Made by a program: the position numbers and the translations under genes. The notes under the pieces were generated by a model. It ran no database searches. It was given only the letters and a program-made list of their open reading frames with translations, and had not been told where the DNA came from. Below, piece after piece: positions 34,607 to 43,357 of a stretch of DNA of 64,000 nt. The DNA comes from Rhodospirillaceae bacterium (GTDB lineage Bacteria > Pseudomonadota > Alphaproteobacteria > Rhodospirillales > Rhodospirillaceae), in the NCBI GenBank assembly GCA_947476695.1, contig CANJRD010000018.1:1-64000 (forward strand). Direction: 5' to 3'. The stretch's first letter is position 1; each line of letters opens with the position of its first letter.

Positions 34607-35368
34607 TTAGGAGGTGGCGCGCCGTCGGAGCGAGGACGCAACAATCCAGGCTATCAGGATGGTCATTACCGCCACGCCCGTCGCCGCGATCAGCTTAACG
34701 GGTTGGGTAATCTCTACCGGCTTGTAGAAAATGCCCAGCGCGGCCCATGCGAAAACTAGGCCAAAGAGAGCGTCACGGGTCGAGACGCAAACCCACACGT
34801 AAATCCCCAGGGCGGCGGCCACGCTCATGAGCGCCCATTCGTTCATCTCAAGTCCGAAGGGGTAGGACTGCTGGGCATGGAGCACAGCGGCTAGATTGAC
34901 GATCGTCGCCGTGGTGATCCAGCCGACATAGATACGGAACGTGCCGTCTACAAAAAGAACCTGCTTCCAGTCGTTGGACGGATTGCGGCGGAGAATTTTG
35001 TAAATCGCGACCAGTGTTCCAAGCAGCAGGAACATCACGGCCAGGCTCAGTTCAACGTGCCGATAGTGCCACGAAAAAATCCAGGCGATGTTCGCGGCGG
35101 CACTCGCCAAGTACCAATTGCCGATCTGGTCGGTTCTTTTCCGATCTTCCGCGCCGTCAAAAGCGCACAGCAGCGCATAGGCGATGACCCCAAGGTAGAT
35201 CAGGGTCCAGATGGAAAAGACCCAGCCGGCGGGCGTGAAGCCCGTCGGATTGAGGTCTGAAAGGGCGCCGGTTGTCAGTCCGTTTATCGGCAGGATATTG
35301 GCGGCGGCGTTAACCGCAACGACCATGCCCGTGGCGATCAGAGGAAAGAACCTACGGAGCTCTGTCAT
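34607..35368 (-). CDS. TspO/MBR-related tryptophan-rich membrane protein
   Basis: The 253-residue protein has about seven hydrophobic helices and the family-like run FTPAGWVFSIWTLIYLGVIAY near the N-terminus, then NWYLASAAANIAWIFSWHY and FRIYVGWITTATIVNL. It belongs to the larger relatives of TspO/MBR called tryptophan-rich sensory proteins; the ligand is unknown. I use ATG 35368 (MTELRRFFPL); a TTG at 35386 is alternative. It sits between the two copies of the map tail and appears to be an insertion. Confidence 0.78.
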   Translation of the reverse strand: MTELRRFFPLIATGMVVAVNAAANILPINGLTTGALSDLNPTGFTPAGWVFSIWTLIYLGVIAYALLCAFDGAEDRKRTDQIGNWYLASAAANIAWIFSWHYRHVELSLAVMFLLLGTLVAIYKILRRNPSNDWKQVLFVDGTFRIYVGWITTATIVNLAAVLHAQQSYPFGLEMNEWALMSVAAALGIYVWVCVSTRDALFGLVFAWAALGIFYKPVEITQPVKLIAATGVAVMTILIAWIVASSLRRRATS

Positions 35369-35475
35369 GTTAGGTGTTCGCTCCAAGGCGAGACTGCTCT
35401 CGGCGACCGGTGCAACTCTGATCTTTGCGCCGATGACCCTCGTTCACTCTGAGTGGCTGCGAGGTCGATTTCCGC

Positions 35476-36285
35476 TCAGATGGCGTAAGGCGGGCAGGTA
35501 TAACCCTTCGGCGACAGTGTGAATATCTCCACGCCATCCTTGGTCACGCCGACCGTGTGCTCGAACTGTGCCGAGAGCGATTTGTCGCGCGTGACGGCCG
35601 TCCAGCCGTCCTCGAGGACCTTGGTGTCGGCGCGGCCCGCATTCACCATCGGTTCGATGGTGAAGATCATGCCTTCTTCAAGCACGAGGCCTTCGCCCGG
35701 TTCACCGAAATGCATGACATTCGGCGGCTGATGGAACACGCGGCCGATGCCATGGCCGCAGAAATCGCGCACGATGCTGAAACGGTTGGCCTCGGCGAAA
35801 GACTGAATGGCATGGCCGACATCGCCCAGGGTCGCGCCCGGCTTCACCGCGGCGATACCGCGCATCATCGCTTCGTAGGTGATCTCGACGAGACGGCGCG
35901 CCTTCAGCTTCACGTCGCCGACGTAATAGGTGCGGCTCGAGTCCCCGAACCAGCCGTCGAGGATAGGCGAGACGTCGATGTTCACGATGTCGCCATCCTG
36001 AAGGATGCGCTCGCCCGGGATGCCGTGGCAGACGATGTGATTGATCGACGTGCAGATCGACTTGGGATAGCCGCGATAGTTCAGCGGGCCCGGGATCGCG
36101 TTGTTGGCGATATGATAGTCGTAGCAAAGCTTGTCGATCTCGCCCGTGGTCACGCCCGGCGCGACGTACGGCGTGATGTAGTCCAGGATTTCCGCGGTCA
36201 GACGGCCGACCTTGCGCATCGCCGCGAAGGCTTCAGGACCATGAACGTGGACGTCTTTGGGGCGCTTCGAGGCAGCTTCACGCAT
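35476..36285 (-). CDS. map: Methionine aminopeptidase, type I
   Basis: Map removes the initiator methionine from new proteins. The metal ligands are visible in NIDVSPILDGWFGDSSRTY (two Asp), FCGHGIGRVFHQPP (His), IFTIEPMV (Glu) and QFEHTVGVT (Glu). ICTSINHIVCHGIPG carries the substrate His. The C-terminus SPKGYTCPPYAI is the usual end and contains the right copy of the 18-bp repeat. The length of 269 is normal. Confidence 0.95.
   Translation of the reverse strand: MREAASKRPKDVHVHGPEAFAAMRKVGRLTAEILDYITPYVAPGVTTGEIDKLCYDYHIANNAIPGPLNYRGYPKSICTSINHIVCHGIPGERILQDGDIVNIDVSPILDGWFGDSSRTYYVGDVKLKARRLVEITYEAMMRGIAAVKPGATLGDVGHAIQSFAEANRFSIVRDFCGHGIGRVFHQPPNVMHFGEPGEGLVLEEGMIFTIEPMVNAGRADTKVLEDGWTAVTRDKSLSAQFEHTVGVTKDGVEIFTLSPKGYTCPPYAI
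35483..35500. repeat. 18-bp direct repeat, right copy (inside map 3' end)
   Basis: This copy encodes the YTCPPYA end of Map. It is identical to 34534-34551. Confidence 0.85.
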
Positions 36286-36359
36286 AACGGAACGATCTTT
36301 CAGGGCCGAAGGCCGGAATAGCTGCCAGCTTAATGGAATGTGAACCTAGATATATGGCG

Positions 36360-37070
36360 TCAGGCCGGTAAAGCCAACGTCAACGGCGCGTCGATATGGA
36401 TGCCGCCCGGCGTGACTCGCGCATGGTAGCACAACGCCTCAACTCCGGATTTCATAGCCAATTTCAAGGCCTTGGCGTACGCCGGATCGATGTCCCCGGC
36501 GATGGTGAAGCGCCGGCAGTCGGCCCGCTGGACGAGATAAAACATCACGGCCCTATTGCCCGCTTCGACCATGGCCGTCAGCTCGGCCAGATGCTTCGCC
36601 CCGCGCGAGGTGACGGAGTCGGGGAATTCCGCCGGTCCGCCGGCGGCGCGGCACATCGTCACGTTCTTGACCTCGACATAGCAAGGCGGACGGCCCGGCG
36701 CTTCGAGCAGGATGTCGATGCGCGAGTTCTGACCGTACTTTTGCTCGCGCTTCAGCACGGGATATCCGGTCAGCTCCGGAATGCGGCCGGCGGCGATCGC
36801 CTCGGCCACGATGGCGTTCGGATAGCCGGTGTTGATGCCGACCATCGCGCCGAAGGCTTCGACGATCTCCCAGGTGTAGCGCAACTTGCGCGCCGGGTTG
36901 TCGACCGGGGAAATCCACACACGCGCGCCGTCGTCGCGAACCGACAGCATGGAGCCGGGATTGGCGCAATGCGCGGTGACGACCTCGCCGGACGGCAGGC
37001 GCACGTCGGCAAAGAACCGCTTGTAGCGATTGACCAGCGTGCCTTCGATCAACGGGGCGGGGAAATCCAT
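36360..37070 (-). CDS. sfsA: SfsA family DNA-binding/nuclease-like protein
   Basis: The protein starts MDFPAPLIEGTLVNRYKRFFADV at 37070; upstream codons are Arg/Ser-rich non-coding sequence. It shows AHCANPGSMLSV, SRIDILLEAPGRPPCYVEVKNVTM and FPDSVTSRGAKHLAEL, the standard SfsA motifs; the DIL..EVK pattern resembles restriction-type nuclease cores. SfsA was described as a sugar-fermentation stimulator, but its true role is uncertain. It lies between map and a methyltransferase gene. Confidence 0.92.
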   Translation of the reverse strand: MDFPAPLIEGTLVNRYKRFFADVRLPSGEVVTAHCANPGSMLSVRDDGARVWISPVDNPARKLRYTWEIVEAFGAMVGINTGYPNAIVAEAIAAGRIPELTGYPVLKREQKYGQNSRIDILLEAPGRPPCYVEVKNVTMCRAAGGPAEFPDSVTSRGAKHLAELTAMVEAGNRAVMFYLVQRADCRRFTIAGDIDPAYAKALKLAMKSGVEALCYHARVTPGGIHIDAPLTLALPA

Positions 37071-37077
37071 TGCGGCG

Positions 37078-38001
37078 TCAGTGCGGTTTCGGAATGGAAT
37101 CGCCGGTCGGCTGCTCGGTGCTGTCGAGCGCGGCGGCGAGGCTCGTCTTTGCACTACCGGGGCGCAACGGCTTTTGCTGGCTGGCGTGCGGCGCCCAGGC
37201 GGTGAGCGTGACAAGCTGGAATGTCGCCGGGATGCGGCCGTTCGTCGCCGCATAACGCTCTGCGTAAATCGCGGCGGCGCGCAGGAAGGTCATGCGTGGC
37301 GTCGGCTTGCGATGCCGGGCATGCACGGCATTCGTCTGCGCCATTCCCCGCAGGTCGGACATCAGCTTGAACATGTCGGTGTAGGTGACCGTCACGTTCT
37401 CGGCGTCCACCACCGGCAGAGCGAAACCCGCGCGCGTGAGCAGGTTGCCGGCATCGCGCACGTCGACGAAGGGCGATACGCGCGGCGTGACGCCCCCCAT
37501 GGTCTCGGTCTCGGCTTCCATCAGCGCTGTGCGCAGTTCGCGCAAGGTCTCGGTGCCGAACATCGTCGCGAGGAATAGACCATCAGGCTTCAGGGCTTGG
37601 CGCATTTGCACCAGGGCGCCCGGCAGGTCGTTGACCCAGTGCAGCGCCAAGTTGCTGATCACGAGGTCGAGGCTGGCCGGCGCCAGCGGCAGGCTTTCTT
37701 CGTCAGCGGCAAATGTCGCGATGGGGCTATTCAGCCGTGCCGCCAGCGCTAGGCGCGGCGACATGTCGCACTGAAACATGTTGCCGATCTTCGGGTGGCC
37801 TTTCAATTCAAGGCCAACCTGTCCGGTGTGGCAGCCGATATCGATCGCCAGGGGAAAATCGCGCGCCACGTCGAACAGCCGGTCGGCCAGCCGCGCGGCG
37901 CCCTCGCGCAGCAGGAAATCTGCGCCGGGTAAGGTGCCGACCGCGCGGTCGCGGTGACGCCTCACGAGGCTTCGGTCGAACACGTTCATGCTGTCTGCCA
38001 T
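37078..38001 (-). CDS. SAM-dependent methyltransferase, NDUFAF5/BioC-like
   Basis: The 307-residue protein begins NVFDRSLVRRHRDRA, has motif I AIDIGCHTGQVG, then DLVISNLALHWVNDLPGAL and KPDGLFLATMFGTETLREL. This pattern is that of NDUFAF5-like methyltransferases, mitochondrial relatives of which hydroxylate an arginine of complex I; a BioC-like role is less likely. A Pro/Ser-rich tail of about 35 residues is variable. It is 7 bp upstream of sfsA and divergent from comF. Confidence 0.82.
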   Translation of the reverse strand: MADSMNVFDRSLVRRHRDRAVGTLPGADFLLREGAARLADRLFDVARDFPLAIDIGCHTGQVGLELKGHPKIGNMFQCDMSPRLALAARLNSPIATFAADEESLPLAPASLDLVISNLALHWVNDLPGALVQMRQALKPDGLFLATMFGTETLRELRTALMEAETETMGGVTPRVSPFVDVRDAGNLLTRAGFALPVVDAENVTVTYTDMFKLMSDLRGMAQTNAVHARHRKPTPRMTFLRAAAIYAERYAATNGRIPATFQLVTLTAWAPHASQQKPLRPGSAKTSLAAALDSTEQPTGDSIPKPH

Positions 38002-38046
38002 GGCTGCGTTATGGCATTTTTAGTGGCCGGGATGAAGGGTAGGCCG

Positions 38047-38796
38047 ATGGCATTCGCCGTGACGATGGACGTCCTGCGCCACATCGCACGCCGCGCGATT
38101 GATGCGGTGCTGCCGCCGCAGTGCATCAGCTGCAGCGCGCTGGTTGATACGCCCGGCGCGCTTTGCGCCGATTGCTTCAACGGCTTCACCTTCATCACCG
38201 CGCCGATGTGCCGCGTGTGCGGCGTGCCATTACAGGCGGCCGGAGCGGCCGAGCTCATTTGCGGCGCCTGTCTCAAGGAACGGCCCGAATTCAACTGCGC
38301 CCGCGCGGTCTTTGTCTACGACACGGCGAGCAAGGGCGTGGTGCTGAAGTTCAAGCATGGCGACCGCACCGATGCCGCCGCGCACCTCGCACGGTGGATG
38401 CTCCGTGCCGGCGAGGAGGTGCTGAGCGACTGCGATGTGATCGTTCCCGTACCGCTACATCGCTGGCGACTGCTGTGGCGCAGCTATAATCAAGCGGCGC
38501 TGCTGGCCAACGCGCTTGGACGCCTTGCACAGAAGCCGGTGATCGCGGATGGGCTGCGGCGTATGCGTGCGACGCCGTCGCAAGGCAGGCTCGACCGTGT
38601 TGCTCGCCGCCGCAATGTCGGACGGGCGTTCGCCGCGCAGCAGGCCGCCGCGTTTGCGGGTAAGAAGGTCCTTCTGATCGACGACGTGCTGACGACGGGC
38701 GCGACCGCCGACGCTTGCGCGCGCGCATTGTTGGCAGCGGGTGCGCGCCGGATCGACGTGCTGGTGCTGGCACGCGTGCCGGGACCGGCGGGTTAG
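38047..38796 (+). CDS. comF: ComF family phosphoribosyltransferase-like protein
   Basis: The N-terminus has a four-pair Cys zinc finger (CISC, CADC, CRVCG, CGAC) followed by VVLKFKHGDRTDAA and the PRPP-binding loop KVLLIDDVLTTGATADAC. The family takes part in DNA uptake in naturally competent species; in others it is conserved with unclear function. I use the ATG at 38047, which has AAGGGTAGG before it; other in-frame ATGs lie upstream. Its stop overlaps the stop of the converging next gene. Confidence 0.87.
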   Translation: MAFAVTMDVLRHIARRAIDAVLPPQCISCSALVDTPGALCADCFNGFTFITAPMCRVCGVPLQAAGAAELICGACLKERPEFNCARAVFVYDTASKGVVLKFKHGDRTDAAAHLARWMLRAGEEVLSDCDVIVPVPLHRWRLLWRSYNQAALLANALGRLAQKPVIADGLRRMRATPSQGRLDRVARRRNVGRAFAAQQAAAFAGKKVLLIDDVLTTGATADACARALLAAGARRIDVLVLARVPGPAG

Positions 38797-39440
38797 TCGG
38801 GCTCCACCCAGCCCGGATCTGACATCTCAATGACCATCCCGCAGGCGCGACGCCGGCGTGCGACCTCTTCGGGCGACATGTCATTCGTGACACGGCAGAG
38901 TGCCATAGCTTGCGCATAGGTGGTCTTGCGGCCACTCCAGGCGACGTCCAGATGCGGGAGCGGTCGGACGTCGTGGGCGAGGTGGGGCAGAAGGCGGTCG
39001 AACATCAATTCCAAACGTTGGATCGACAGGCCTTCCAATTCGCCAAGGCCGCCGTCGGGCGTCTTGAACCATTCGACGGCGACGATCGGGCCGGAATCGA
39101 CCGACGCGCGCATCTCATGGACCGTAAAACCGAAGCGGTCGTCACCGTCGTACAGCGCGAACACGGCCGGATACCGCCCGGGTCGGGTCGGTGGGCCGGG
39201 ATGGAAATTGTAGGCCGGCCCGGAGAGGCGGGCGAGGGCATCGCCGGGTACGATGACGGACGTGCAAACGGCGAGCAGCCGGGTGGTCGGCGTCGCCTCC
39301 GCGCAGGCCTGCGCCACGGCCTTGCGATCCTGCACGGGCCGGATGTCCAGGGCGGGATTATGCCTTTGCAGCATGGACACCAGGGGCGGTTGTTCGCTCG
39401 GCCCCGTCAGCAGGATCACACGCGTAATGCGGTCGCTCAT
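38793..39440 (-). CDS. Formyltransferase-fold protein
   Basis: The 215-residue protein (MSDRITRVILLTG at 39440) has the formyltransferase core YNFHPGPPTRPGRYP, with the Asn-His pair seen in formyl-transferring enzymes, and FGFTVHEMRASVDSGPIVAVE. It is shorter than Fmt and PurN and lacks their C-terminal parts. The substrate is unknown. Its stop shares bases with that of comF. Confidence 0.75.
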   Translation of the reverse strand: MSDRITRVILLTGPSEQPPLVSMLQRHNPALDIRPVQDRKAVAQACAEATPTTRLLAVCTSVIVPGDALARLSGPAYNFHPGPPTRPGRYPAVFALYDGDDRFGFTVHEMRASVDSGPIVAVEWFKTPDGGLGELEGLSIQRLELMFDRLLPHLAHDVRPLPHLDVAWSGRKTTYAQAMALCRVTNDMSPEEVARRRRACGMVIEMSDPGWVEPD

Positions 39441-39602
39441 GCGCTTATCGTCGCAGGAAACGCGGGCGCGAGCCATGCCATCGTTTTGCCGCCATCCTCT
39501 CCCTATATATAAGAGACGATAGCGTCCCAATTTTTCCGCATCTCAAGTTCTTGCAACGGCGTCCGCGCGGTCACACAATTCGGAAGCCAATCGGTGGTGA
39601 GA

Positions 39603-39860
39603 ATGGCCCAAGTCGAAATCTATACCTCTCCGTTCTGCGGTTACTGCTCGCGGGCCAAGCGCTTGCTGGATCAGAAGGGCGTTTCGTTCAACGAGATCGA
39701 TGTCATGAGCGACAACGCGCGCCGCGATGAAATGACGAAGCGCGCCAGCGGCCGTCACACCGTCCCGCAGATTTTCATCGACGGGAAGCATATCGGCGGC
39801 TGTGACGATCTTTACGCGCTCGACCGTTCCGGCGGCCTCGATCCTTTGCTGAAGGCATAA
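39603..39860 (+). CDS. grxC: Glutaredoxin 3
   Basis: The 85-residue dithiol glutaredoxin has the active site CGYC (FCGYCSRAK) instead of the commoner CPYC, the glutathione-binding TVPQIF and GGCDD. It reduces disulfides with glutathione regenerated by Gor. It starts MAQVEIYTSPFC at 39603, with GGTGGTGAG upstream. A conserved chain of genes follows: nitrilase-like hydrolase, DUF1178, ubiG. Confidence 0.94.
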   Translation: MAQVEIYTSPFCGYCSRAKRLLDQKGVSFNEIDVMSDNARRDEMTKRASGRHTVPQIFIDGKHIGGCDDLYALDRSGGLDPLLKA

Positions 39861-39866
39861 TCATCC

Positions 39867-40739
39867 ATGTCCGGTTCCTTCACCGCTGCCTGTTTGCAGA
39901 TGAACGGCACCGACGACATGGACGCGAATATCGCCAGCGCCTCTAATATGGCGCGCGATGCGGTGCGCCAGGGCGCCGGGCTCGTACTGATGCCCGAGAA
40001 CGTCGCGATGATGACCTGGGGCCGCGCCAGAATTTTGGACAGCGCGAAGACTGAATCCGCACATCCGGCACTGAAAGCATTTCGCGCGTTGGCGCAGGAA
40101 TTGAGCGCTTGGCTGCATATCGGATCGCTGGCGATTACGTTGCCGAGCGGTAAAGCGGCGAACCGCACGTTCGTGATCGCGCCGGATGGCGGCATCGCGG
40201 CGCGCTACGACAAGATCCACATGTTCGATGTCGATCTCGGCAACGGCGAGCGTTACGCCGAAAGCAACACGTTCCAAGCCGGCGACAGCGCGGCTGCGGT
40301 CGATCTGCCCTGGGGCAAGCTGGGTCTGACGATTTGCTATGACGTGCGGTTCCCGCATCTCTATCGCAATCTTGCCCAGGCGGGCGCGGACTTCATCGCG
40401 GTCCCGGCGGCATTCACGCAGGTCACCGGTCAGGCGCACTGGCATGTATTGCTGCGCGCGCGCGCCATCGAGACCGGGTGTTATATCTTCGCGCCCGCGC
40501 AAACCGGCACGCATCCGAACGACCGCAAAACCTTCGGTCATGCCCTGATCGTCAACCCCTGGGGTGAGATACTTGCGGATGCCGGCACGCAACCGGGCGT
40601 GATCATGGCGTCGGTCGACCGTGCGGAAGTGATCCGCGCGCGGGCCCGGATGCCCGCTATTTCGCTGGAAGCATCGTTCGAGCCTCTCGACCCCAGCTTG
40701 CCAGAAAGCGGTGTAGGTTCTAGATCAGCGGCCCGGTAA
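39867..40739 (+). CDS. Carbon-nitrogen hydrolase (Nit1/deaminated-glutathione amidase-like)
   Basis: The 290-residue nitrilase-superfamily enzyme has the triad Glu in LMPENVAMM, Lys in YDKIHMFDVDL and Cys in LTICYDVRFPHLYR. The latter two motifs are characteristic of the Nit1 type, which repairs deaminated glutathione. It lies 6 bp after grxC, in line with a link to glutathione. Its exact substrate is unproven. Confidence 0.88.
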   Translation: MSGSFTAACLQMNGTDDMDANIASASNMARDAVRQGAGLVLMPENVAMMTWGRARILDSAKTESAHPALKAFRALAQELSAWLHIGSLAITLPSGKAANRTFVIAPDGGIAARYDKIHMFDVDLGNGERYAESNTFQAGDSAAAVDLPWGKLGLTICYDVRFPHLYRNLAQAGADFIAVPAAFTQVTGQAHWHVLLRARAIETGCYIFAPAQTGTHPNDRKTFGHALIVNPWGEILADAGTQPGVIMASVDRAEVIRARARMPAISLEASFEPLDPSLPESGVGSRSAAR

Positions 40740-40751
40740 AGTGGTGCTGGC

Positions 40752-41207
40752 ATGATTTTGTATGACCTTGTCTGCGATCAGGATCACACGTTTGAATCGT
40801 GGTTCCGCAACAGCGCCGCGGCCGAGAAGGTCTTGAAGGCGCACCAGTCGCCGTGCCCGGTCTGCGGCAGCGCGCAAGTCCGCAAAGCGCCGATGGCGCC
40901 GCGCATCTCGACCCGCGACACCGACGCGGCACCGCCGCAAGTGCAGCCGGGTCCGTTGCAGCAGCCCCTGCAGGACATGGCCGAGGCGATGCAAAAGGCC
41001 ACCGCCGCGCTCGCCGATTTGCGCGAGACTATCGAAAAGACATTCGATCACGTCGGCGAGAAATTCCCGGAGGAAGCGCGGCGCATTCACTACGGTGAAG
41101 CGCAGGATCGTCCCATCTATGGCGATGCCACGCCCGAACAAGCCAAGGCGCTGACCGAAGAGGGAATCAAAGTCGCCGCGATCCCCTGGCCCAAACGGCG
41201 GAATTAG
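40752..41207 (+). CDS. DUF1178 family protein
   Basis: The protein begins [20 protein letters not shown] and has [16 protein letters not shown], a zinc-ribbon-like pair of Cys motifs, then a conserved C-terminus with [26 protein letters not shown]. The family is almost confined to alpha- and betaproteobacteria and lacks a known function. It is 12 bp downstream of the nitrilase-like gene and overlaps the converging ubiG by 4 bp. Confidence 0.88.
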   Translation: MILYDLVCDQDHTFESWFRNSAAAEKVLKAHQSPCPVCGSAQVRKAPMAPRISTRDTDAAPPQVQPGPLQQPLQDMAEAMQKATAALADLRETIEKTFDHVGEKFPEEARRIHYGEAQDRPIYGDATPEQAKALTEEGIKVAAIPWPKRRN

Positions 41208-41947
41208 GCCTTCACCGCCATCGCCATATAGTTCACGTCGAGATCGCGGGGCGTGAGTTTCCAGTCGTCGCGGGCGACGTCGTAGGCGACGCCGCTGAAT
41301 TCTGACAGCGCCAACCCACCACGACGCAGCCCCGCGGCGAGTTCGCTCGGGCGCACGAACTTGCGCCAGTCGTGCGTGCCGCGCGGCACCCAGCGCAGCA
41401 CGTACTCGGCCCCGATCTTGGCGAGCAGCAGCGATTTGACGGTGCGGTTCAATGTCGCGGCGATTGCCGCCCCGCCCGGCGCGACCAGTCCACCGACCGC
41501 CCCAAGGAACGCGCTGACGTCGCTGACGTGCTCCACGACCTCGAGCGCCAGCACGGCGTCGTACTCGTGCCCGGCCGCGCGCAGGGATTCCGGCGCGGCG
41601 ACCTGGTAGTCGATGGCCAGGCCCATCCGTTCGGCATGCAGGCGGGCGACGCCGATGTTCTCGGCGCCGGCGTCGATGCCGGTGACCTCGAAACCTAAAC
41701 GCGCCATCGGCTCAGAGATCAGTCCGCCGCCGCAGCCCACATCCAACAGACGCAGTCCGGCGAAGGGACGGGGTTCGGTGATGTCGCGCCCAAAGTGCGC
41801 GGCCAGCCGATCGCGGATGAAGCGGATACGCTCCGGATTGAACTTATGGAGCGGCCGGAACGCGCCGGTGGGGTCCCACCAGGTGTCGGCGATCTCGGTG
41901 AACTTGGCGATCTCGGCGGGCGAGATGGTGTCTGCTGCGGCGCTCAT
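41204..41947 (-). CDS. ubiG: Ubiquinone O-methyltransferase UbiG
   Basis: UbiG performs both O-methylations of ubiquinone biosynthesis. The protein has [27 protein letters not shown], the standard UbiG N-terminus, motif [21 protein letters not shown], and [11 protein letters not shown]. The length of 247 is typical. It is divergent from lysC. Confidence 0.95.
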   Translation of the reverse strand: MSAAADTISPAEIAKFTEIADTWWDPTGAFRPLHKFNPERIRFIRDRLAAHFGRDITEPRPFAGLRLLDVGCGGGLISEPMARLGFEVTGIDAGAENIGVARLHAERMGLAIDYQVAAPESLRAAGHEYDAVLALEVVEHVSDVSAFLGAVGGLVAPGGAAIAATLNRTVKSLLLAKIGAEYVLRWVPRGTHDWRKFVRPSELAAGLRRGGLALSEFSGVAYDVARDDWKLTPRDLDVNYMAMAVKA

Positions 41948-42105
41948 GCGGGCAGTATAGCGCCATGTCCCTGATATTTTACAGTATTTCGGTTTGCGAC
42001 GGCGCTTGTGAGCGTAGGGGCGTTTGAGTATCTATACGCCCGTTCGCGGAACCCCTCGGGATCGTCGCGGCACTCCCTTAACGGCAGCGGCGAAGTCACC
42101 GGCCC

Positions 42106-43341
42106 ATGGCGCGGATTGTTCAGAAATTCGGCGGTACCTCGGTTGGCGATATTGCGCGTATTCGCAATGTCGCGAAGCGGGTCAAAGCAGAGATCGACCA
42201 AGGCAATGAAGTGGCGGTGGTTGTGTCGGCCATGTCCGGCGTGACCAACCAGCTGGTTGCCTACTGTAACGAGATGGCGCCGCTGCACGATGCGCGCGAA
42301 TACGATGCCATCGTCGCGACGGGCGAACAGGTCACGTCGGGCCTGTTGGCAATTGCCCTTCAAGAAATGGGGATTTCGGCGCGCTCCTGGGCGGGCTGGC
42401 AGATCCCGATCATCACCGACGACGCCCACGGCAAGGCGCGCATCGCCGAGATCAAGGGCGACGCCATCATCGCCAGCATGAAGCAGGGCCATGTCGCGGT
42501 CGTCGCCGGCTTCCAGGGCCTCGGCCCCGACGGACGTGTGTCGACGCTCGGCCGGGGCGGGTCCGATACCACCGCCGTCGCGCTGGCCGCCGCCGTGAAA
42601 GCCGATCGCTGCGACATCTACACCGACGTGGACGGTGTCTACACCACCGACCCGCGTATCGTTAAAACGGCCCGTAAGCTCAACAAGATCACCTACGAGG
42701 AAATGCTGGAGTCAGCGTCCCTCGGCGCCAAGGTGCTGCAGACCCGTTCGGTCGAAATGGCGATGAAGCACCGCGTGCGCGTTCAGGTGCTGTCGAGCTT
42801 TACGGATGAAAATGCGCCGCCGGCGAGCGCGCTCCCGGGAACCCTGGTTTGTGACGAGGAAGAGATCGTGGAAAAGGAATTGGTCAGCGGGATCGCCTAT
42901 AGCCGCGACGAAGCCAAGGTGACGTTGACGGGTGTCAGCGATCGACCGGGCATCGCAGCCGGTGTCTTCGGTCCTTTGTCGGAAGCCAACATCAACGTCG
43001 ACATGATCGTGCAGAACACCTCGCACGACGGCACGACGGACATCACCTTCACCTGCAGCCGCACCGAACTCGATCGCGCGCTGAAGGTGCTCAAGGATGT
43101 CAAAGTCGAGTGCAAGGAGATCGCCACCGACAAGAGCGTCGTGAAGGTCTCGGTGATCGGTGTCGGCATGCGCAGCCATGCAGGTGTCGCGCAGACCATG
43201 TTCAAGGCCCTGGCCGACAAGGGCATCAACATTCACGTGATCTCCACCTCGGAAATCAAGGTCAGTGTCCTGATCGGCGAAGAGTATACGGAGCTCGCGC
43301 TGCGGGCTTTGCACACCGCCTACGGCCTGGACGCGGCCTAG
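42106..43341 (+). CDS. lysC: Aspartate kinase
   Basis: This enzyme phosphorylates aspartate, opening the lysine, threonine and methionine pathways. The N-terminal kinase domain has MARIVQKFGGTSVG, TLGRGGSDTTAVALAAA and DVDGVYTTDPRIV. Two ACT domains follow (about residues 265-405; GVSDRPGIAAGVFGPLSEANINVDMI), so allosteric feedback by lysine and/or threonine is expected. The length of 411 is normal. Confidence 0.96.
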   Translation: MARIVQKFGGTSVGDIARIRNVAKRVKAEIDQGNEVAVVVSAMSGVTNQLVAYCNEMAPLHDAREYDAIVATGEQVTSGLLAIALQEMGISARSWAGWQIPIITDDAHGKARIAEIKGDAIIASMKQGHVAVVAGFQGLGPDGRVSTLGRGGSDTTAVALAAAVKADRCDIYTDVDGVYTTDPRIVKTARKLNKITYEEMLESASLGAKVLQTRSVEMAMKHRVRVQVLSSFTDENAPPASALPGTLVCDEEEIVEKELVSGIAYSRDEAKVTLTGVSDRPGIAAGVFGPLSEANINVDMIVQNTSHDGTTDITFTCSRTELDRALKVLKDVKVECKEIATDKSVVKVSVIGVGMRSHAGVAQTMFKALADKGINIHVISTSEIKVSVLIGEEYTELALRALHTAYGLDAA

Positions 43342-43357
43342 GGCTTCGGGAAACTCG

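Noticed and set aside
42008-42244. Small ORF overlapping the 5' end of lysC
   Set aside because: It reads Ser/Arg-rich out-of-frame sequence through the conserved lysC start and is better explained as a shadow.
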